The notes: generated by a model from the letters alone, not told the origin. A stretch of 64,000 nucleotides of DNA from Pseudomonas sp. R28(2017) (GCF_002112505.1 NZ_NEHW01000010.1:186001-250000), one strand, 5' to 3'. Positions 42,948 to 51,785 are shown, counted from the stretch's first letter. Made by a program: numbers and translations.

Positions 42948-44405
42948 TCAGAGCAGCACCACATCATATTGTTCCTGCGAATACATCGACTCGACCTGGA
43001 AGCGAATGGTTCGGCCAATGAAGGTCTCCAGTTCGGCAACGTTGCCAGACTCCTCGTCCAGCAGGCGATCGACCACTTTCTGGTTGGCCAGCACGCGATA
43101 ACCTTCAGCCTGGTAGGCACGGGCTTCGCGGAGGATTTCGCGGAAGATCTCGTAACAGATGGTCTCGGGGGTTTTCAGTTTGCCGCGGCCCTGGCAGGCG
43201 ATGCAGGGTTCACACAGCACCTGCTCGAGGCTTTCGCGGGTGCGTTTGCGGGTCATCTGCACCAGGCCCAGCTCGGTGATGCCGATGATGTTGGTCTTGG
43301 CGTGATCGCGCTCCAGCTGTTTTTCCAGGGTACGCAACACCTGGCGCTGGTGCTCTTCGTCTTCCATGTCGATGAAGTCGATGATGATGATCCCGCCGAT
43401 GTTGCGCAGGCGCAGTTGCCGGGCGATGGCCGTGGCGGCTTCGAGGTTGGTCTTGAAGATGGTTTCTTCAAGGTTGCGGTGGCCGACGAACGCCCCCGTG
43501 TTGACGTCGATGGTGGTCATCGCCTCGGCCGGGTCGACCACCAGGTAGCCACCGGACTTGAGCGGCACCTTGCGCTCCAGGGCGCGCTGGATTTCGTCCT
43601 CGACCCCATACAGGTCGAAGATCGGCCGCTCGCCCGGGTAATGCTCAAGGCGATCGGCGATTTCCGGCATCAGTTCGGCGACGAACTGCGTGGTTTTCTG
43701 GAAGGTTTCCCGCGAATCGATGCGGATCTTCTCGATCTTCGGGTTGACCAGGTCGCGCAGCGTGCGCAGGGCCAGGCCGAGGTCCTCGTAGATGACCGTC
43801 GGCGCGCCGCAGGTCTTGATCTGGCTGCCAATCTGCTCCCACAGCCGACGCAGGTAGCGGATGTCCTGGAGGATTTCCTCGGCCCGCGCGCCCTCGGCGG
43901 CGGTGCGCAGAATGAAGCCACCGGCGTCCTTGATGTTCTCGCTGTCCATGCAGTCGCTGACCACCTGCTTGAGGCGCTCGCGTTCGGCTTCGTCTTCGAT
44001 CTTCAGGGAAATGCCGACATGGCTGCTGCGAGGCATGTACACCAGGTAGCGCGAGGGGATCGACAACTGCGTGGTCAGGCGTGCGCCTTTGGTACCGATC
44101 GGGTCCTTGGTCACCTGCACCACCAGGGCCTGGCCCTCGTGCACCAGTGCAGTGATGTTCTCCACCGCCGAGCCTTCGCGCTGGGAGATTTCCGACGCAT
44201 GGATGAACGCGGCGCGCTCCAGGCCGATGTCGACGAACGCCGCCTGCATGCCCGGCAGCACCCGCACCACCTTGCCCTTGTAGATATTGCCAACGATGCC
44301 GCGACGCTGGGTGCGCTCGACGTGCACTTCCTGCAGCCCCCCGTTTTCCACCACCGCCACACGCGATTCCATCGGGGTGATGTTGATCAGGATCTCTTCA
44401 CTCAT
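42948..44405 (-). CDS. rng: Ribonuclease G
   Basis: Endoribonuclease of the RNase E/G family that matures the 5' end of 16S rRNA and cuts some mRNAs. The 485-aa protein has the N-terminal S1-type RNA-binding domain (IYKGKVVRVLPGMQAAFVDIGLERAAFIHASE), the catalytic DNase I-like domain with TIDVNTGAFVG and IIIDFIDM aspartates, and the zinc-link CEPCIACQG. It lacks the long C-terminal scaffold of RNase E. Also called cafA. It sits 54 bases after maf. Confidence 0.97.
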   Translation of the reverse strand: MSEEILINITPMESRVAVVENGGLQEVHVERTQRRGIVGNIYKGKVVRVLPGMQAAFVDIGLERAAFIHASEISQREGSAVENITALVHEGQALVVQVTKDPIGTKGARLTTQLSIPSRYLVYMPRSSHVGISLKIEDEAERERLKQVVSDCMDSENIKDAGGFILRTAAEGARAEEILQDIRYLRRLWEQIGSQIKTCGAPTVIYEDLGLALRTLRDLVNPKIEKIRIDSRETFQKTTQFVAELMPEIADRLEHYPGERPIFDLYGVEDEIQRALERKVPLKSGGYLVVDPAEAMTTIDVNTGAFVGHRNLEETIFKTNLEAATAIARQLRLRNIGGIIIIDFIDMEDEEHQRQVLRTLEKQLERDHAKTNIIGITELGLVQMTRKRTRESLEQVLCEPCIACQGRGKLKTPETICYEIFREILREARAYQAEGYRVLANQKVVDRLLDEESGNVAELETFIGRTIRFQVESMYSQEQYDVVLL

Positions 44406-44459
44406 GGCAGGCTCTCGTCAAAGGTCTTCGGTAATGATGGATCGCGCGTGCTGGGCTGG

Positions 44460-45071
44460 CTACCGCTGGTTTGTTACCTCAGGCAAAAGCGCCGGTACCT
44501 GCCAGCAGGCGATACCGAAGCGGGCGAGCAGGTCGGCCGTTTCGCACAACGGCAGGCCTACCACCGCCGAATAACTGCCCTCGAGCCCGGTGACGAACAC
44601 CGCGCCCAGGCCCTGGATGGCGTAGCCGCCGGCCTTGTCCGCCGGTTCGCCACTGGCCCAATAGCGCTCGGCTTCTGCGCTATCGACAGGGCGAAAACGC
44701 ACCGTGCTGCTGACGCACAGGCTCTCGCAGCGCTGGCCATCGCTCAACGCCATGGCCGTCAGCACCTGGTGCTCGCGGCCAGCGAGGTCGGCCAGCATCG
44801 TCAGGGCATGCTCACGGTTTTCCGGCTTGCCGAGAATACGCCCGTCGAGCACCACTGCCGTGTCGGCGCCAAGCGCCACGGCAGGGCCTTGGAGCTTGGC
44901 CAGGCCGGCTTCGGCCTTGGCCCGGGCCAGGCGCTCGACATAGGCCTCGGCGCTTTCACCCGGCAGCGGGGTTTCATCGATGGGAGCACTGATGACGGTG
45001 AACGGCACGCCGATCTGGCCGAGCAATTCACGCCGGCGCGGCGAGCCAGAGGCGAGGTAGAGGGGTTTCAT
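44460..45071 (-). CDS. maf: Maf-family nucleotide pyrophosphatase (YhdE-like)
   Basis: House-cleaning pyrophosphatase that hydrolyses dTTP/UTP and modified nucleotides, and which affects septation when overproduced. The 203-aa product has LASGSPRRRELLGQIG, the catalytic loop ALGADTAVVLDGRILGKPEN and YAIQGLGAVFVTGLEGSYSAVVGLPL. GGGAG precedes the ATG at 45071. The mreD-maf-rng order is conserved in gammaproteobacteria. Confidence 0.94.
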   Translation of the reverse strand: MKPLYLASGSPRRRELLGQIGVPFTVISAPIDETPLPGESAEAYVERLARAKAEAGLAKLQGPAVALGADTAVVLDGRILGKPENREHALTMLADLAGREHQVLTAMALSDGQRCESLCVSSTVRFRPVDSAEAERYWASGEPADKAGGYAIQGLGAVFVTGLEGSYSAVVGLPLCETADLLARFGIACWQVPALLPEVTNQR

Positions 45072-45104
45072 TCAGACATCTCCCTGTCAGTGGTGGCAGC
45101 GCCG

Positions 45105-45593
45105 TCAGTTGATATGCAAACGTCGGCGCAGGTCGCGCAGGGCAAAGCTGATCCATGGCCAGAGCAAGGCACTGATCACGGCGGACCAAACCAGCGCCAG
45201 GGTGGGCAGGCGGTTACCGGTGAGCGCGCTGAGCCACAGCTGGATCAGCTGGGCGATACCGAAGATCACCAGGATCACCAGGCTCTGCTGCCACAGCGGG
45301 AACATGCGCAAGCGCTGCTGCAGCGACAGCACGAGGAACGTGATCAGGGTGAGGATGAACGCGTTCTGCCCCAGCAAGGTGCCATACAGCACGTCCTCGG
45401 CCAGGCCCAGGACGAAGGCGGTGGTCATGCCCACCTTGTTCGGCACGTTCAAGGTCCAGAACGACACCAGCATTGCCAGCCACATCGGCCGGAACACTTC
45501 GAGGAACTGCGGCATGGGCGAAACGCTGAGCAGCAGGCCGATGGCGAACGTCAGCCAGATGACCCAGCCGTAGTTACGGCGCGACTTGGCCAT
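45105..45593 (-). CDS. mreD: MreD, rod-shape membrane protein
   Basis: Integral membrane partner of MreC in the elongasome; about 162 aa with five hydrophobic helices. The motif region GMTTAFVLGLAEDVLYGTLLGQNAF is characteristic. GGAGG stands 5 bases before the ATG at 45593, which overlaps the mreC stop; the ATG directly upstream (45596) is too close to the ribosome-binding site. Confidence 0.92.
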   Translation of the reverse strand: MAKSRRNYGWVIWLTFAIGLLLSVSPMPQFLEVFRPMWLAMLVSFWTLNVPNKVGMTTAFVLGLAEDVLYGTLLGQNAFILTLITFLVLSLQQRLRMFPLWQQSLVILVIFGIAQLIQLWLSALTGNRLPTLALVWSAVISALLWPWISFALRDLRRRLHIN

Positions 45594-46639
45594 CATTGCC
45601 TCCGTGGATGGGCGGGTGCCGCAGGTGCCGCGGCGGGGCTGGCGGGCGCTGCGGCCGGGGCTGCAGGTGGCTGACCCGCTGCTGCCGGAGCAGCCGGAGC
45701 CGCTGGCTGCGCCGGGGCTGCTGCCGGGTGCTCGGGGTTGACGGCCGGTTGGCCGGTACCTTTGCGATCGGCTTCTTCCTGGGCGATGGCGGCGTCGGTG
45801 GCGCGCTGCTCGGGGGTACGGCGGTCACTGAACACCAGCAGCATGTAGCGGCTGCGGTTGAGCGCGGCGGTCGGGATGGCGCGGACGATGGCGAACGGTT
45901 GGCCTGAATCGTGGATCACTTCGTTGACCGTGGCCACCGGGTAGCCGGCCGGGAAGCGCTGGCCCATGCCGGAACTCACCAACAGGTCGCCTTCCTTGAT
46001 GTCGGCGGTATCGGCGACATGGCGCAACTCGAGGCGTTCCGGGTTGCCGGTACCGCTGGCGATGGCGCGCAGGCCGTTGCGGTTGACCTGCACCGGAATG
46101 CTGTGGGTGGTGTCGGTCAGCAACAGCACCCGCGAGGTATACGGCATCAGCTCGACCACCTGGCCCATCAGGCCACGGGCATCGAGCACCGGCTGGCCAA
46201 GGAAAACGCCGTCGCGCTCACCCTTGTTGATAAGGATGCGGTGGGTGAACGGGTTGGGGTCGACACCGATCAGCTCGGCCACCTCGACCTTCTCGTTGAC
46301 CAGCGCCGAAGAGTTGAGCAACTCGCGCAAGCGTACGTTCTGCTCGGTCAGGGCCGCCAGCTTCTGCAGGCGCCCCTGCAGCAGCAGGGCTTCGGTCTTG
46401 AGTTTTTCGTTTTCGGCGATCAGCTCGGTGCGGCTGCCGAACTGGCCTGCCACGCCTTGCCACATGCGCTGCGGCAGGTCGGTGATCCAGTACGATTCCA
46501 TGAGCACCAGGCCCATCTGGCTGCGCACCGGCTTGAGCACGTCGAAACGCGCGTCGACAACCATCAACGCGACCGACAGCACCACCAGTACCAGCAGGCG
46601 AACGCCCAGCGAAGGGCCCTTGGAGAAAAGCGGTTTAAT
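45593..46639 (-). CDS. mreC: MreC, rod-shape periplasmic scaffold, with probable ATT start
   Basis: Bitopic elongasome protein linking MreB to PBP2. Domains: N-terminal transmembrane helix (LLVLVVLSVALMVVDARF), coiled coil (ELIAENEKLKTEALLLQGRLQKLAALTEQNVRLREL), the MreC double beta-barrel (about residues 115-270), and an unusual Ala/Pro-rich tail of about 55 residues. The frame has no ATG, GTG or TTG upstream of the helix: an in-frame TGA lies 8 codons before the ATT at 46637-46639, and GAGGAA is 7 bases before that ATT. The ATT start gives 348 aa beginning IKPLFSKGPSLG. The first conventional codon (GTG at 46585) would cut the helix in half. Confidence 0.85.
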   Translation of the reverse strand: MKPLFSKGPSLGVRLLVLVVLSVALMVVDARFDVLKPVRSQMGLVLMESYWITDLPQRMWQGVAGQFGSRTELIAENEKLKTEALLLQGRLQKLAALTEQNVRLRELLNSSALVNEKVEVAELIGVDPNPFTHRILINKGERDGVFLGQPVLDARGLMGQVVELMPYTSRVLLLTDTTHSIPVQVNRNGLRAIASGTGNPERLELRHVADTADIKEGDLLVSSGMGQRFPAGYPVATVNEVIHDSGQPFAIVRAIPTAALNRSRYMLLVFSDRRTPEQRATDAAIAQEEADRKGTGQPAVNPEHPAAAPAQPAAPAAPAAAGQPPAAPAAAPASPAAAPAAPAHPRRQ

Positions 46640-46746
46640 GGGCCGTTCCTCGTGGACGACTCAGGAGGTCATTGGACATGGGACAACGCACCAGCCTGGT
46701 TGCGGGTTGACGGAAACGACGCCCGGATGGACGCCAGCCCAGCGCA

Positions 46747-46775
46747 TACAGGTAGCACTGCGCGTGCTACCTGTA
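46747..46775. promoter_or_regulatory. 12-bp perfect hairpin between mreB and mreC
   Basis: TACAGGTAGCAC and GTGCTACCTGTA flank a 5-base loop (TGCGC). It lies in the 162-base mreB-mreC gap, without a T-run on either strand. A role in mRNA processing or in setting the excess of MreB over MreC/D would fit, but is inference. Confidence 0.5.
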
Positions 46776-46801
46776 AACCGGGCGCTCGAAAGCAGCAAGG
46801 A

Positions 46802-47839
46802 TCACTCGCTGGAGAGCAGGTCCATCGCGTGCTTGTCCATCATCTCCAGGGCGCGACCGCCGCCACGGGCGACGCAGGTCAGCGGGTCTTCGGCGACGAT
46901 CACCGGCAGGCCGGTTTCCTGGGCCAGCAGCTTGTCGAGGTCACGCAGCAGCGCACCACCACCGGTCAGCACCAGGCCGCGCTCGGCGATGTCGGAGGCC
47001 AGCTCCGGCGGCGACTGCTCCAGGGCGCTCTTGACCGCCTGGACGATGGTCGCCAGGGATTCCTGCAGGGCTTCGAGGACTTCGTTGGAGTTCAGGGTGA
47101 AGGCGCGTGGTACGCCCTCGGCCAGGTTACGGCCGCGCACGTCGACTTCACGCACTTCGCCGCCCGGGTAGGCGGTGCCGATTTCCTGCTTGATGCGCTC
47201 GGCGGTGGATTCGCCGATCAGGCTGCCGTAGTTGCGGCGCACGTAGGTGACGATGGCTTCGTCGAAGCGGTCGCCGCCAACGCGCACGGACTCGGCGTAG
47301 ACCACGCCGTTCAGCGAGATCAGGGCGATCTCGGTGGTACCGCCACCGATGTCGACGACCATCGAGCCACGGGCTTCTTCGACCGGCAGGCCGGCACCGA
47401 TGGCAGCGGCCATGGGTTCTTCGATCAGGAACACTTCACGGGCACCGGCACCCAGGGCCGACTCGCGAATGGCGCGGCGCTCTACCTGGGTCGACTTGCA
47501 CGGCACGCAGATCAGCACGCGAGGGCTGGGCTGCAGGAAGCTGTTCTCGTGAACCTTGTTGATGAAGTACTGCAACATTTTTTCACAAACGCTGAAGTCG
47601 GCGATGACGCCGTCCTTCATCGGACGAATGGCAGCAATGTTACCTGGCGTGCGGCCCAGCATGCGCTTGGCTTCGGTACCGACGGCGACGACGCTTTTCT
47701 GGTTGCCGTGGGTACGGATGGCAACAACCGAGGGCTCATTCAGGACGATACCGCGCTCACGCACGTAAATAAGGGTGTTGGCAGTCCCCAGGTCGATGGA
47801 AAGATCGCTGGAAAACATGCCACGCAGTTTCTTGAACAT
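46802..47839 (-). CDS. mreB: MreB, actin-like rod-shape protein
   Basis: Cytoskeletal ATPase that positions the lateral wall synthesis machinery. The 345-aa protein has the N-terminal amphipathic MFKKLRGMF, phosphate-1 loop LSIDLGTANTLIYV, phosphate-2 MVVDIGGGTTEIALI and adenosine motif LVLTGGGALLRDLD. The ATG at 47839 is used. It is divergent from gatC across 204 bases that must hold both promoters. Confidence 0.97.
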   Translation of the reverse strand: MFKKLRGMFSSDLSIDLGTANTLIYVRERGIVLNEPSVVAIRTHGNQKSVVAVGTEAKRMLGRTPGNIAAIRPMKDGVIADFSVCEKMLQYFINKVHENSFLQPSPRVLICVPCKSTQVERRAIRESALGAGAREVFLIEEPMAAAIGAGLPVEEARGSMVVDIGGGTTEIALISLNGVVYAESVRVGGDRFDEAIVTYVRRNYGSLIGESTAERIKQEIGTAYPGGEVREVDVRGRNLAEGVPRAFTLNSNEVLEALQESLATIVQAVKSALEQSPPELASDIAERGLVLTGGGALLRDLDKLLAQETGLPVIVAEDPLTCVARGGGRALEMMDKHAMDLLSSE

Positions 47840-48043
47840 GGGAAAGTGACCCTGGGGAAAGCGTGGGTAAAAAAGTGCGGCAAACTCTAACAATGGCAGG
47901 GATTTTGGGCAAGGAGCCAATATGTTAAATTGGCTGTTTTTCCGAGCACGCCAGCACATGATCGCGGCCGATAGACCGCCAAAATGCTGACATGTTCCTC
48001 ACCGCGGACCCTATTCCGTTCTTTGTTTCCCCTGGAGATCACC

Positions 48044-48331
48044 ATGGCGCTTGAACGCAGCGACGTGGAAAAGATCGCCCATCTGGCCCGCCTGGGCCTG
48101 AATGACGGCGAACTGCCACGCATTACTGACGCCCTGAACAGCATTCTCGGCCTGGTCGACCAGATGCAAGCGGTCGATACCAACGGCATCGAGCCCCTGG
48201 CCCACCCCCTGGAGGCCAGCCAGCGCCTGCGTCCCGACCAGGTCACCGAAAGCAACCAGCGCGACGCCTACCAGGCCATCGCACCCTCGACCGAAAGCGG
48301 TCTGTACCTGGTTCCCAAAGTCATCGAGTAA
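48044..48331 (+). CDS. gatC: GatC, Asp-tRNA(Asn)/Glu-tRNA(Gln) amidotransferase subunit C
   Basis: Small stabilising subunit of the GatCAB amidotransferase, which converts mischarged Asp-tRNA(Asn) or Glu-tRNA(Gln). The 95-aa product has VEKIAHLARLGLND and the C-terminal ESGLYLVPKVIE typical of GatC. CCTGGAG precedes the ATG at 48044. First gene of gatC-gatA-gatB. Confidence 0.96.
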   Translation: MALERSDVEKIAHLARLGLNDGELPRITDALNSILGLVDQMQAVDTNGIEPLAHPLEASQRLRPDQVTESNQRDAYQAIAPSTESGLYLVPKVIE

Positions 48332-48346
48332 GGGATAGAGCCTGCC

Positions 48347-49798
48347 ATGCATGAATTGACCCTGGCCGAGATCGCCCGCGGACTCGCCGACAAGTCGTTT
48401 TCCTCCGAAGAGCTGACCGGCGCCCTGCTGGCGCGCGTCAAGCAGATCGACCCGCAGATCAACAGCTTCATCAGCGTCACCGAAGAACTGGCCCTGGGCC
48501 AGGCACGCGCCGCCGACGCCCGTCGCGCCGCTGGCGAGACCGGTGCGCTGCTGGGTGCGCCGATCGCCCACAAGGACCTGTTCTGCACCCTCGGCGTACG
48601 CACCAGCTGCGGCTCGAAGATGCTCGACAACTTCAAGGCGCCGTACGACGCCACCGTGGTCGCCAAGCTGGCCGAAGCCGGCATGGTCACCCTGGGCAAG
48701 ACCAACATGGACGAGTTCGCCATGGGTTCGGCCAACGAATCCAGCCACTATGGCGCGGTGAAGAACCCGTGGAACCTCGAGCACGTGCCAGGCGGCTCGT
48801 CCGGCGGTTCGGCCGCAGCCGTGGCCGCGCGCCTGCTGCCGGCCACCACCGGCACCGACACCGGTGGCTCGATCCGCCAGCCGGCGGCACTGACCAACCT
48901 CACCGGCCTCAAGCCGACGTACGGTCGCGTGTCGCGCTGGGGCATGATCGCCTACGCCTCCAGCCTCGACCAGGGTGGCCCGCTGGCGCGCACCGCCGAA
49001 GACTGCGCCCTGCTGCTGCAAGGCATGGCCGGCTTCGACACCAAGGACTCCACCAGCATCGACGAGCCGGTCCCGGACTACAGCGCCGGCCTCAATGGCT
49101 CGCTGCAGGGCCTGCGCATCGGCCTGCCGAAGGAATACTTCGGCGCCGGCCTCGACCCGCGCATTGCCGAACTGGTGCAGGCCAGCGTCAAGGAGCTGGA
49201 AAAGCTCGGCGCGGTGGTCAAGGAAATCAGCCTGCCGAACATGCAGCACGCCATTCCGGCGTACTACGTGATCGCCCCGGCCGAGGCCTCCTCCAACCTG
49301 TCGCGCTTCGACGGCGTGCGTTTCGGCTACCGCTGTGAAGCGCCCAAAGACCTCACCGACCTGTACAAGCGTTCACGCGGCGAAGGCTTCGGTGCCGAAG
49401 TGCAGCGCCGCATCATGGTCGGCACCTACGCCCTGTCGGCCGGCTACTATGACGCCTACTACGTCAAGGCGCAGCAGATCCGCCGCCTGATCAAGAACGA
49501 CTTCATGGCTGCCTTCAACGATGTCGACCTGATCCTCGGCCCGACCACGCCGAACCCGGCCTGGAAGCTTGGCGCCAAGAGCAGCGACCCGGTCGCCGCC
49601 TATCTGGAAGACGTCTACACCATCACCGCCAACCTGGCAGGCCTGCCAGGCCTGTCGATGCCAGCCGGCTTCGTCGATGGCCTGCCGGTCGGCGTGCAGC
49701 TGCTGGCCCCGTACTTCCAGGAAGGCCGCCTGCTCAACGTCGCGCACCGTTACCAGCAAGTCACCGACTGGCACACCCGCGCCCCTAACGGCTTCTGA
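48347..49798 (+). CDS. gatA: GatA, amidotransferase subunit A
   Basis: Amidase-signature enzyme that releases ammonia from glutamine for GatB. The 483-aa protein has the Ser-cisSer-Lys triad regions: IAHKDLF with the catalytic Lys, and GGSSGGSAAAVAARLLPATTGTDTGGSIRQPA with the serines. It lies 15 bases after gatC and 11 before gatB. Confidence 0.98.
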   Translation: MHELTLAEIARGLADKSFSSEELTGALLARVKQIDPQINSFISVTEELALGQARAADARRAAGETGALLGAPIAHKDLFCTLGVRTSCGSKMLDNFKAPYDATVVAKLAEAGMVTLGKTNMDEFAMGSANESSHYGAVKNPWNLEHVPGGSSGGSAAAVAARLLPATTGTDTGGSIRQPAALTNLTGLKPTYGRVSRWGMIAYASSLDQGGPLARTAEDCALLLQGMAGFDTKDSTSIDEPVPDYSAGLNGSLQGLRIGLPKEYFGAGLDPRIAELVQASVKELEKLGAVVKEISLPNMQHAIPAYYVIAPAEASSNLSRFDGVRFGYRCEAPKDLTDLYKRSRGEGFGAEVQRRIMVGTYALSAGYYDAYYVKAQQIRRLIKNDFMAAFNDVDLILGPTTPNPAWKLGAKSSDPVAAYLEDVYTITANLAGLPGLSMPAGFVDGLPVGVQLLAPYFQEGRLLNVAHRYQQVTDWHTRAPNGF

Positions 49799-49809
49799 GG
49801 AATTCACAC

Positions 49810-51255
49810 ATGCAATGGGAAGTTGTGATCGGGCTGGAGATTCATACCCAGCTGGCCACCCAGTCGAAGATCTTCTCCGGCAGCGCCACCACCTTCGGCT
49901 CCGAGCCGAACACCCAGGCCAGCCTGGTTGACCTGGGCATGCCCGGCGTACTGCCGGTGCTGAACCAGGAAGCCGTGCGCATGGCCTGCATGTTCGGCCT
50001 GGCGATCGATGCCGAGATCGGCAAGCGCAACGTGTTCGCGCGCAAGAACTATTTCTACCCCGACCTGCCCAAGGGCTACCAGATCAGCCAGATGGACCTG
50101 CCGATCGTCGGCAAGGGCCACCTGGACATCGCCCTGGAAGACGGCACCATCAAGCGCATCGGGGTTACCCGCGCGCACCTGGAAGAAGACGCCGGCAAGA
50201 GCCTGCACGAAGACTTCAGCGGCTCCACCGGCATCGACCTGAACCGTGCTGGCACGCCGCTGCTGGAAATCGTCTCCGAGCCGGACATGCGCAGCGCCAA
50301 GGAAGCGGTGGCCTACGTCAAGGCCATCCACGCCCTGGTGCGCTACCTGGGCATCTGCGACGGCAACATGGCCGAAGGCTCGCTGCGCTGTGACTGCAAC
50401 GTATCGATCCGGCCGAGAGGCCAGGCCGAGTTCGGCACCCGCTGCGAGATCAAGAACGTCAACTCGTTCCGCTTCATCGAGCGCGCGATCAACAGCGAGA
50501 TCCAGCGCCAGATCGACCTGATCGAGGACGGTGGCAAGGTGGTGCAGGAAACTCGCCTGTACGACCCGAACAAGGACGAGACCCGCTCCATGCGCAGCAA
50601 GGAGGAAGCCAACGACTACCGTTACTTCCCCGACCCGGACCTGCTGCCGGTGGTGATCGAGGACAGCTTCCTCGAAACCGTCCGCGCCGGCCTGCCAGAG
50701 CTGCCGCCGCAAAAGGTCGAGCGCTTCCAGAGCCAGTACGGCCTGTCGGCCTACGACGCCAACGTGCTGGCTTCCAGCCGCGAACAGGCGGACTACTTCG
50801 AAGAAGTGGTGAAGATCGGTGGCGACGCCAAACTGGCCGCCAACTGGGTCATGGTCGAACTGGGCAGCCTGCTGAACAAGCTGGGCATCGAGATCGACCA
50901 GGCACCGGTCAGCGCCGCGCACCTGGGCGGCATGTTGCTGCGCATTCGCGACAACACCATCAGCGGCAAGATCGCCAAGACCGTGTTCGAGGCCATGGCC
51001 GCCGGTGAAGGCGATGCCGACAGCATCATCTCCAGCCGCGGCCTCAAGCAGGTTACCGACACCGGTGCGATCGACAAGATGCTCGACGAAATGCTCGCGG
51101 CCAATGCCGAACAGGTCGAACAGTACCGCGTCGCCGACGAAGCCAAGCGCGGCAAGATGTTCGGCTTCTTCGTCGGCCAGGCGATGAAGGCGTCCAAAGG
51201 CAAGGCCAACCCGGGGCAGGTGAACCAATTGCTCAAGGCCAAGCTCGAAGGGTGA
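49810..51255 (+). CDS. gatB: GatB, amidotransferase subunit B
   Basis: tRNA-binding kinase/transamidase subunit that activates the mischarged amino acid and transfers ammonia. The 481-aa protein has GLEIHTQLATQSKIFSGS at the N-terminus, the NVFARKNYFYPDLPKGYQISQ region and the C-terminal YqeY-like tail domain (ANPGQVNQLLKAKLEG). Last gene of the gat operon; a REP pair follows. Confidence 0.98.
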   Translation: MQWEVVIGLEIHTQLATQSKIFSGSATTFGSEPNTQASLVDLGMPGVLPVLNQEAVRMACMFGLAIDAEIGKRNVFARKNYFYPDLPKGYQISQMDLPIVGKGHLDIALEDGTIKRIGVTRAHLEEDAGKSLHEDFSGSTGIDLNRAGTPLLEIVSEPDMRSAKEAVAYVKAIHALVRYLGICDGNMAEGSLRCDCNVSIRPRGQAEFGTRCEIKNVNSFRFIERAINSEIQRQIDLIEDGGKVVQETRLYDPNKDETRSMRSKEEANDYRYFPDPDLLPVVIEDSFLETVRAGLPELPPQKVERFQSQYGLSAYDANVLASSREQADYFEEVVKIGGDAKLAANWVMVELGSLLNKLGIEIDQAPVSAAHLGGMLLRIRDNTISGKIAKTVFEAMAAGEGDADSIISSRGLKQVTDTGAIDKMLDEMLAANAEQVEQYRVADEAKRGKMFGFFVGQAMKASKGKANPGQVNQLLKAKLEG

Positions 51256-51276
51256 TTGTTTTTTCCCTGTAGCCTT

Positions 51277-51358
51277 GCGAGGGCTTCGCCCTCGTTCGCG
51301 GGCAAGCCCGCTCCCACAGGTATGTCGCTGTGCCTGTGGGAGCGGGCTTGCCCGCGAA
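51277..51358. repeat. Hairpin plus REP pair after gatB
   Basis: CGAGGGC TTC GCCCTCG (51278-51294) directly precedes a REP unit at 51295-51320 and its inverted partner at 51333-51358. The same compound structure is found after valS at 8066-8164. Confidence 0.9.
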
Positions 51359-51381
51359 AGGGCCATATCGGAGCATCCGAA

Positions 51382-51756
51382 TTGCTAAAACGATCCCTCA
51401 CCACCCTCGCCTTCTTCTCTGTCCTGGCCGGTTGCGCCAGCCATGACATCGACCCTCGCGGTTACAACGAAACCGGCACCGCGTCCTATTACGGCTCGCG
51501 CCACCACGGCAAACGCACAGCCAGTGGCGAACCGTTCAACCAGCACGGCCTCACCGCCGCCCACCGCAGCCTGCCCTTCGGCAGCCGGGTGCTGGTCACC
51601 AACCTGGCCAACGACCGCAGCGTGGTGGTCCGCATCAACGACCGCGGCCCGCATACCCGCGGCCGGCTGATCGACCTGTCACGCGCCGCAGCAGAAAAAA
51701 TCGGCATGCTCCGTAGCGGAACGGCGCGCGTCCGGGTACAAGGTCTGAGCGACTGA
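51382..51756 (+). CDS. Short RlpA-like lipoprotein (double-psi beta-barrel), TTG start
   Basis: A 124-aa lipoprotein: basic start LLKRS, hydrophobic stretch and lipobox VLAGC at about residues 14-18. The rest is a DPBB domain of the RlpA type with GTASYYGSRHHGKRTASGEPFN and RINDRGPHTRGRLIDLS, including the Glu and Asp needed for lytic transglycosylase activity in P. aeruginosa RlpA. The C-terminal SPOR domain of full RlpA (over 300 aa) is absent, so septal targeting through denuded glycan is unlikely. The start is TTG at 51382, with GGAG eight bases upstream; there is no ATG or GTG in a better place. Confidence 0.87.
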   Translation: MLKRSLTTLAFFSVLAGCASHDIDPRGYNETGTASYYGSRHHGKRTASGEPFNQHGLTAAHRSLPFGSRVLVTNLANDRSVVVRINDRGPHTRGRLIDLSRAAAEKIGMLRSGTARVRVQGLSD

Positions 51757-51785
51757 CCTGACACCCACCTGACTGGAGCCCGACC

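Noticed and set aside
42900..45674. Open frame of 924 codons antisense to rng, maf and mreD
   Set aside because: Shadow of three well-supported genes on the other strand; the His/Arg/Gln-rich translation has no domain.
45911..47890. Open frame of 659 codons antisense to mreC and mreB
   Set aside because: Opposite-strand shadow of mreB and mreC; no ribosome-binding site or recognisable family.
51256..51381. In-frame extension of the rlpA-like gene from ATT/ATG-type codons at 51256
   Set aside because: It reads through the REP pair and would bury the signal peptide and lipobox.
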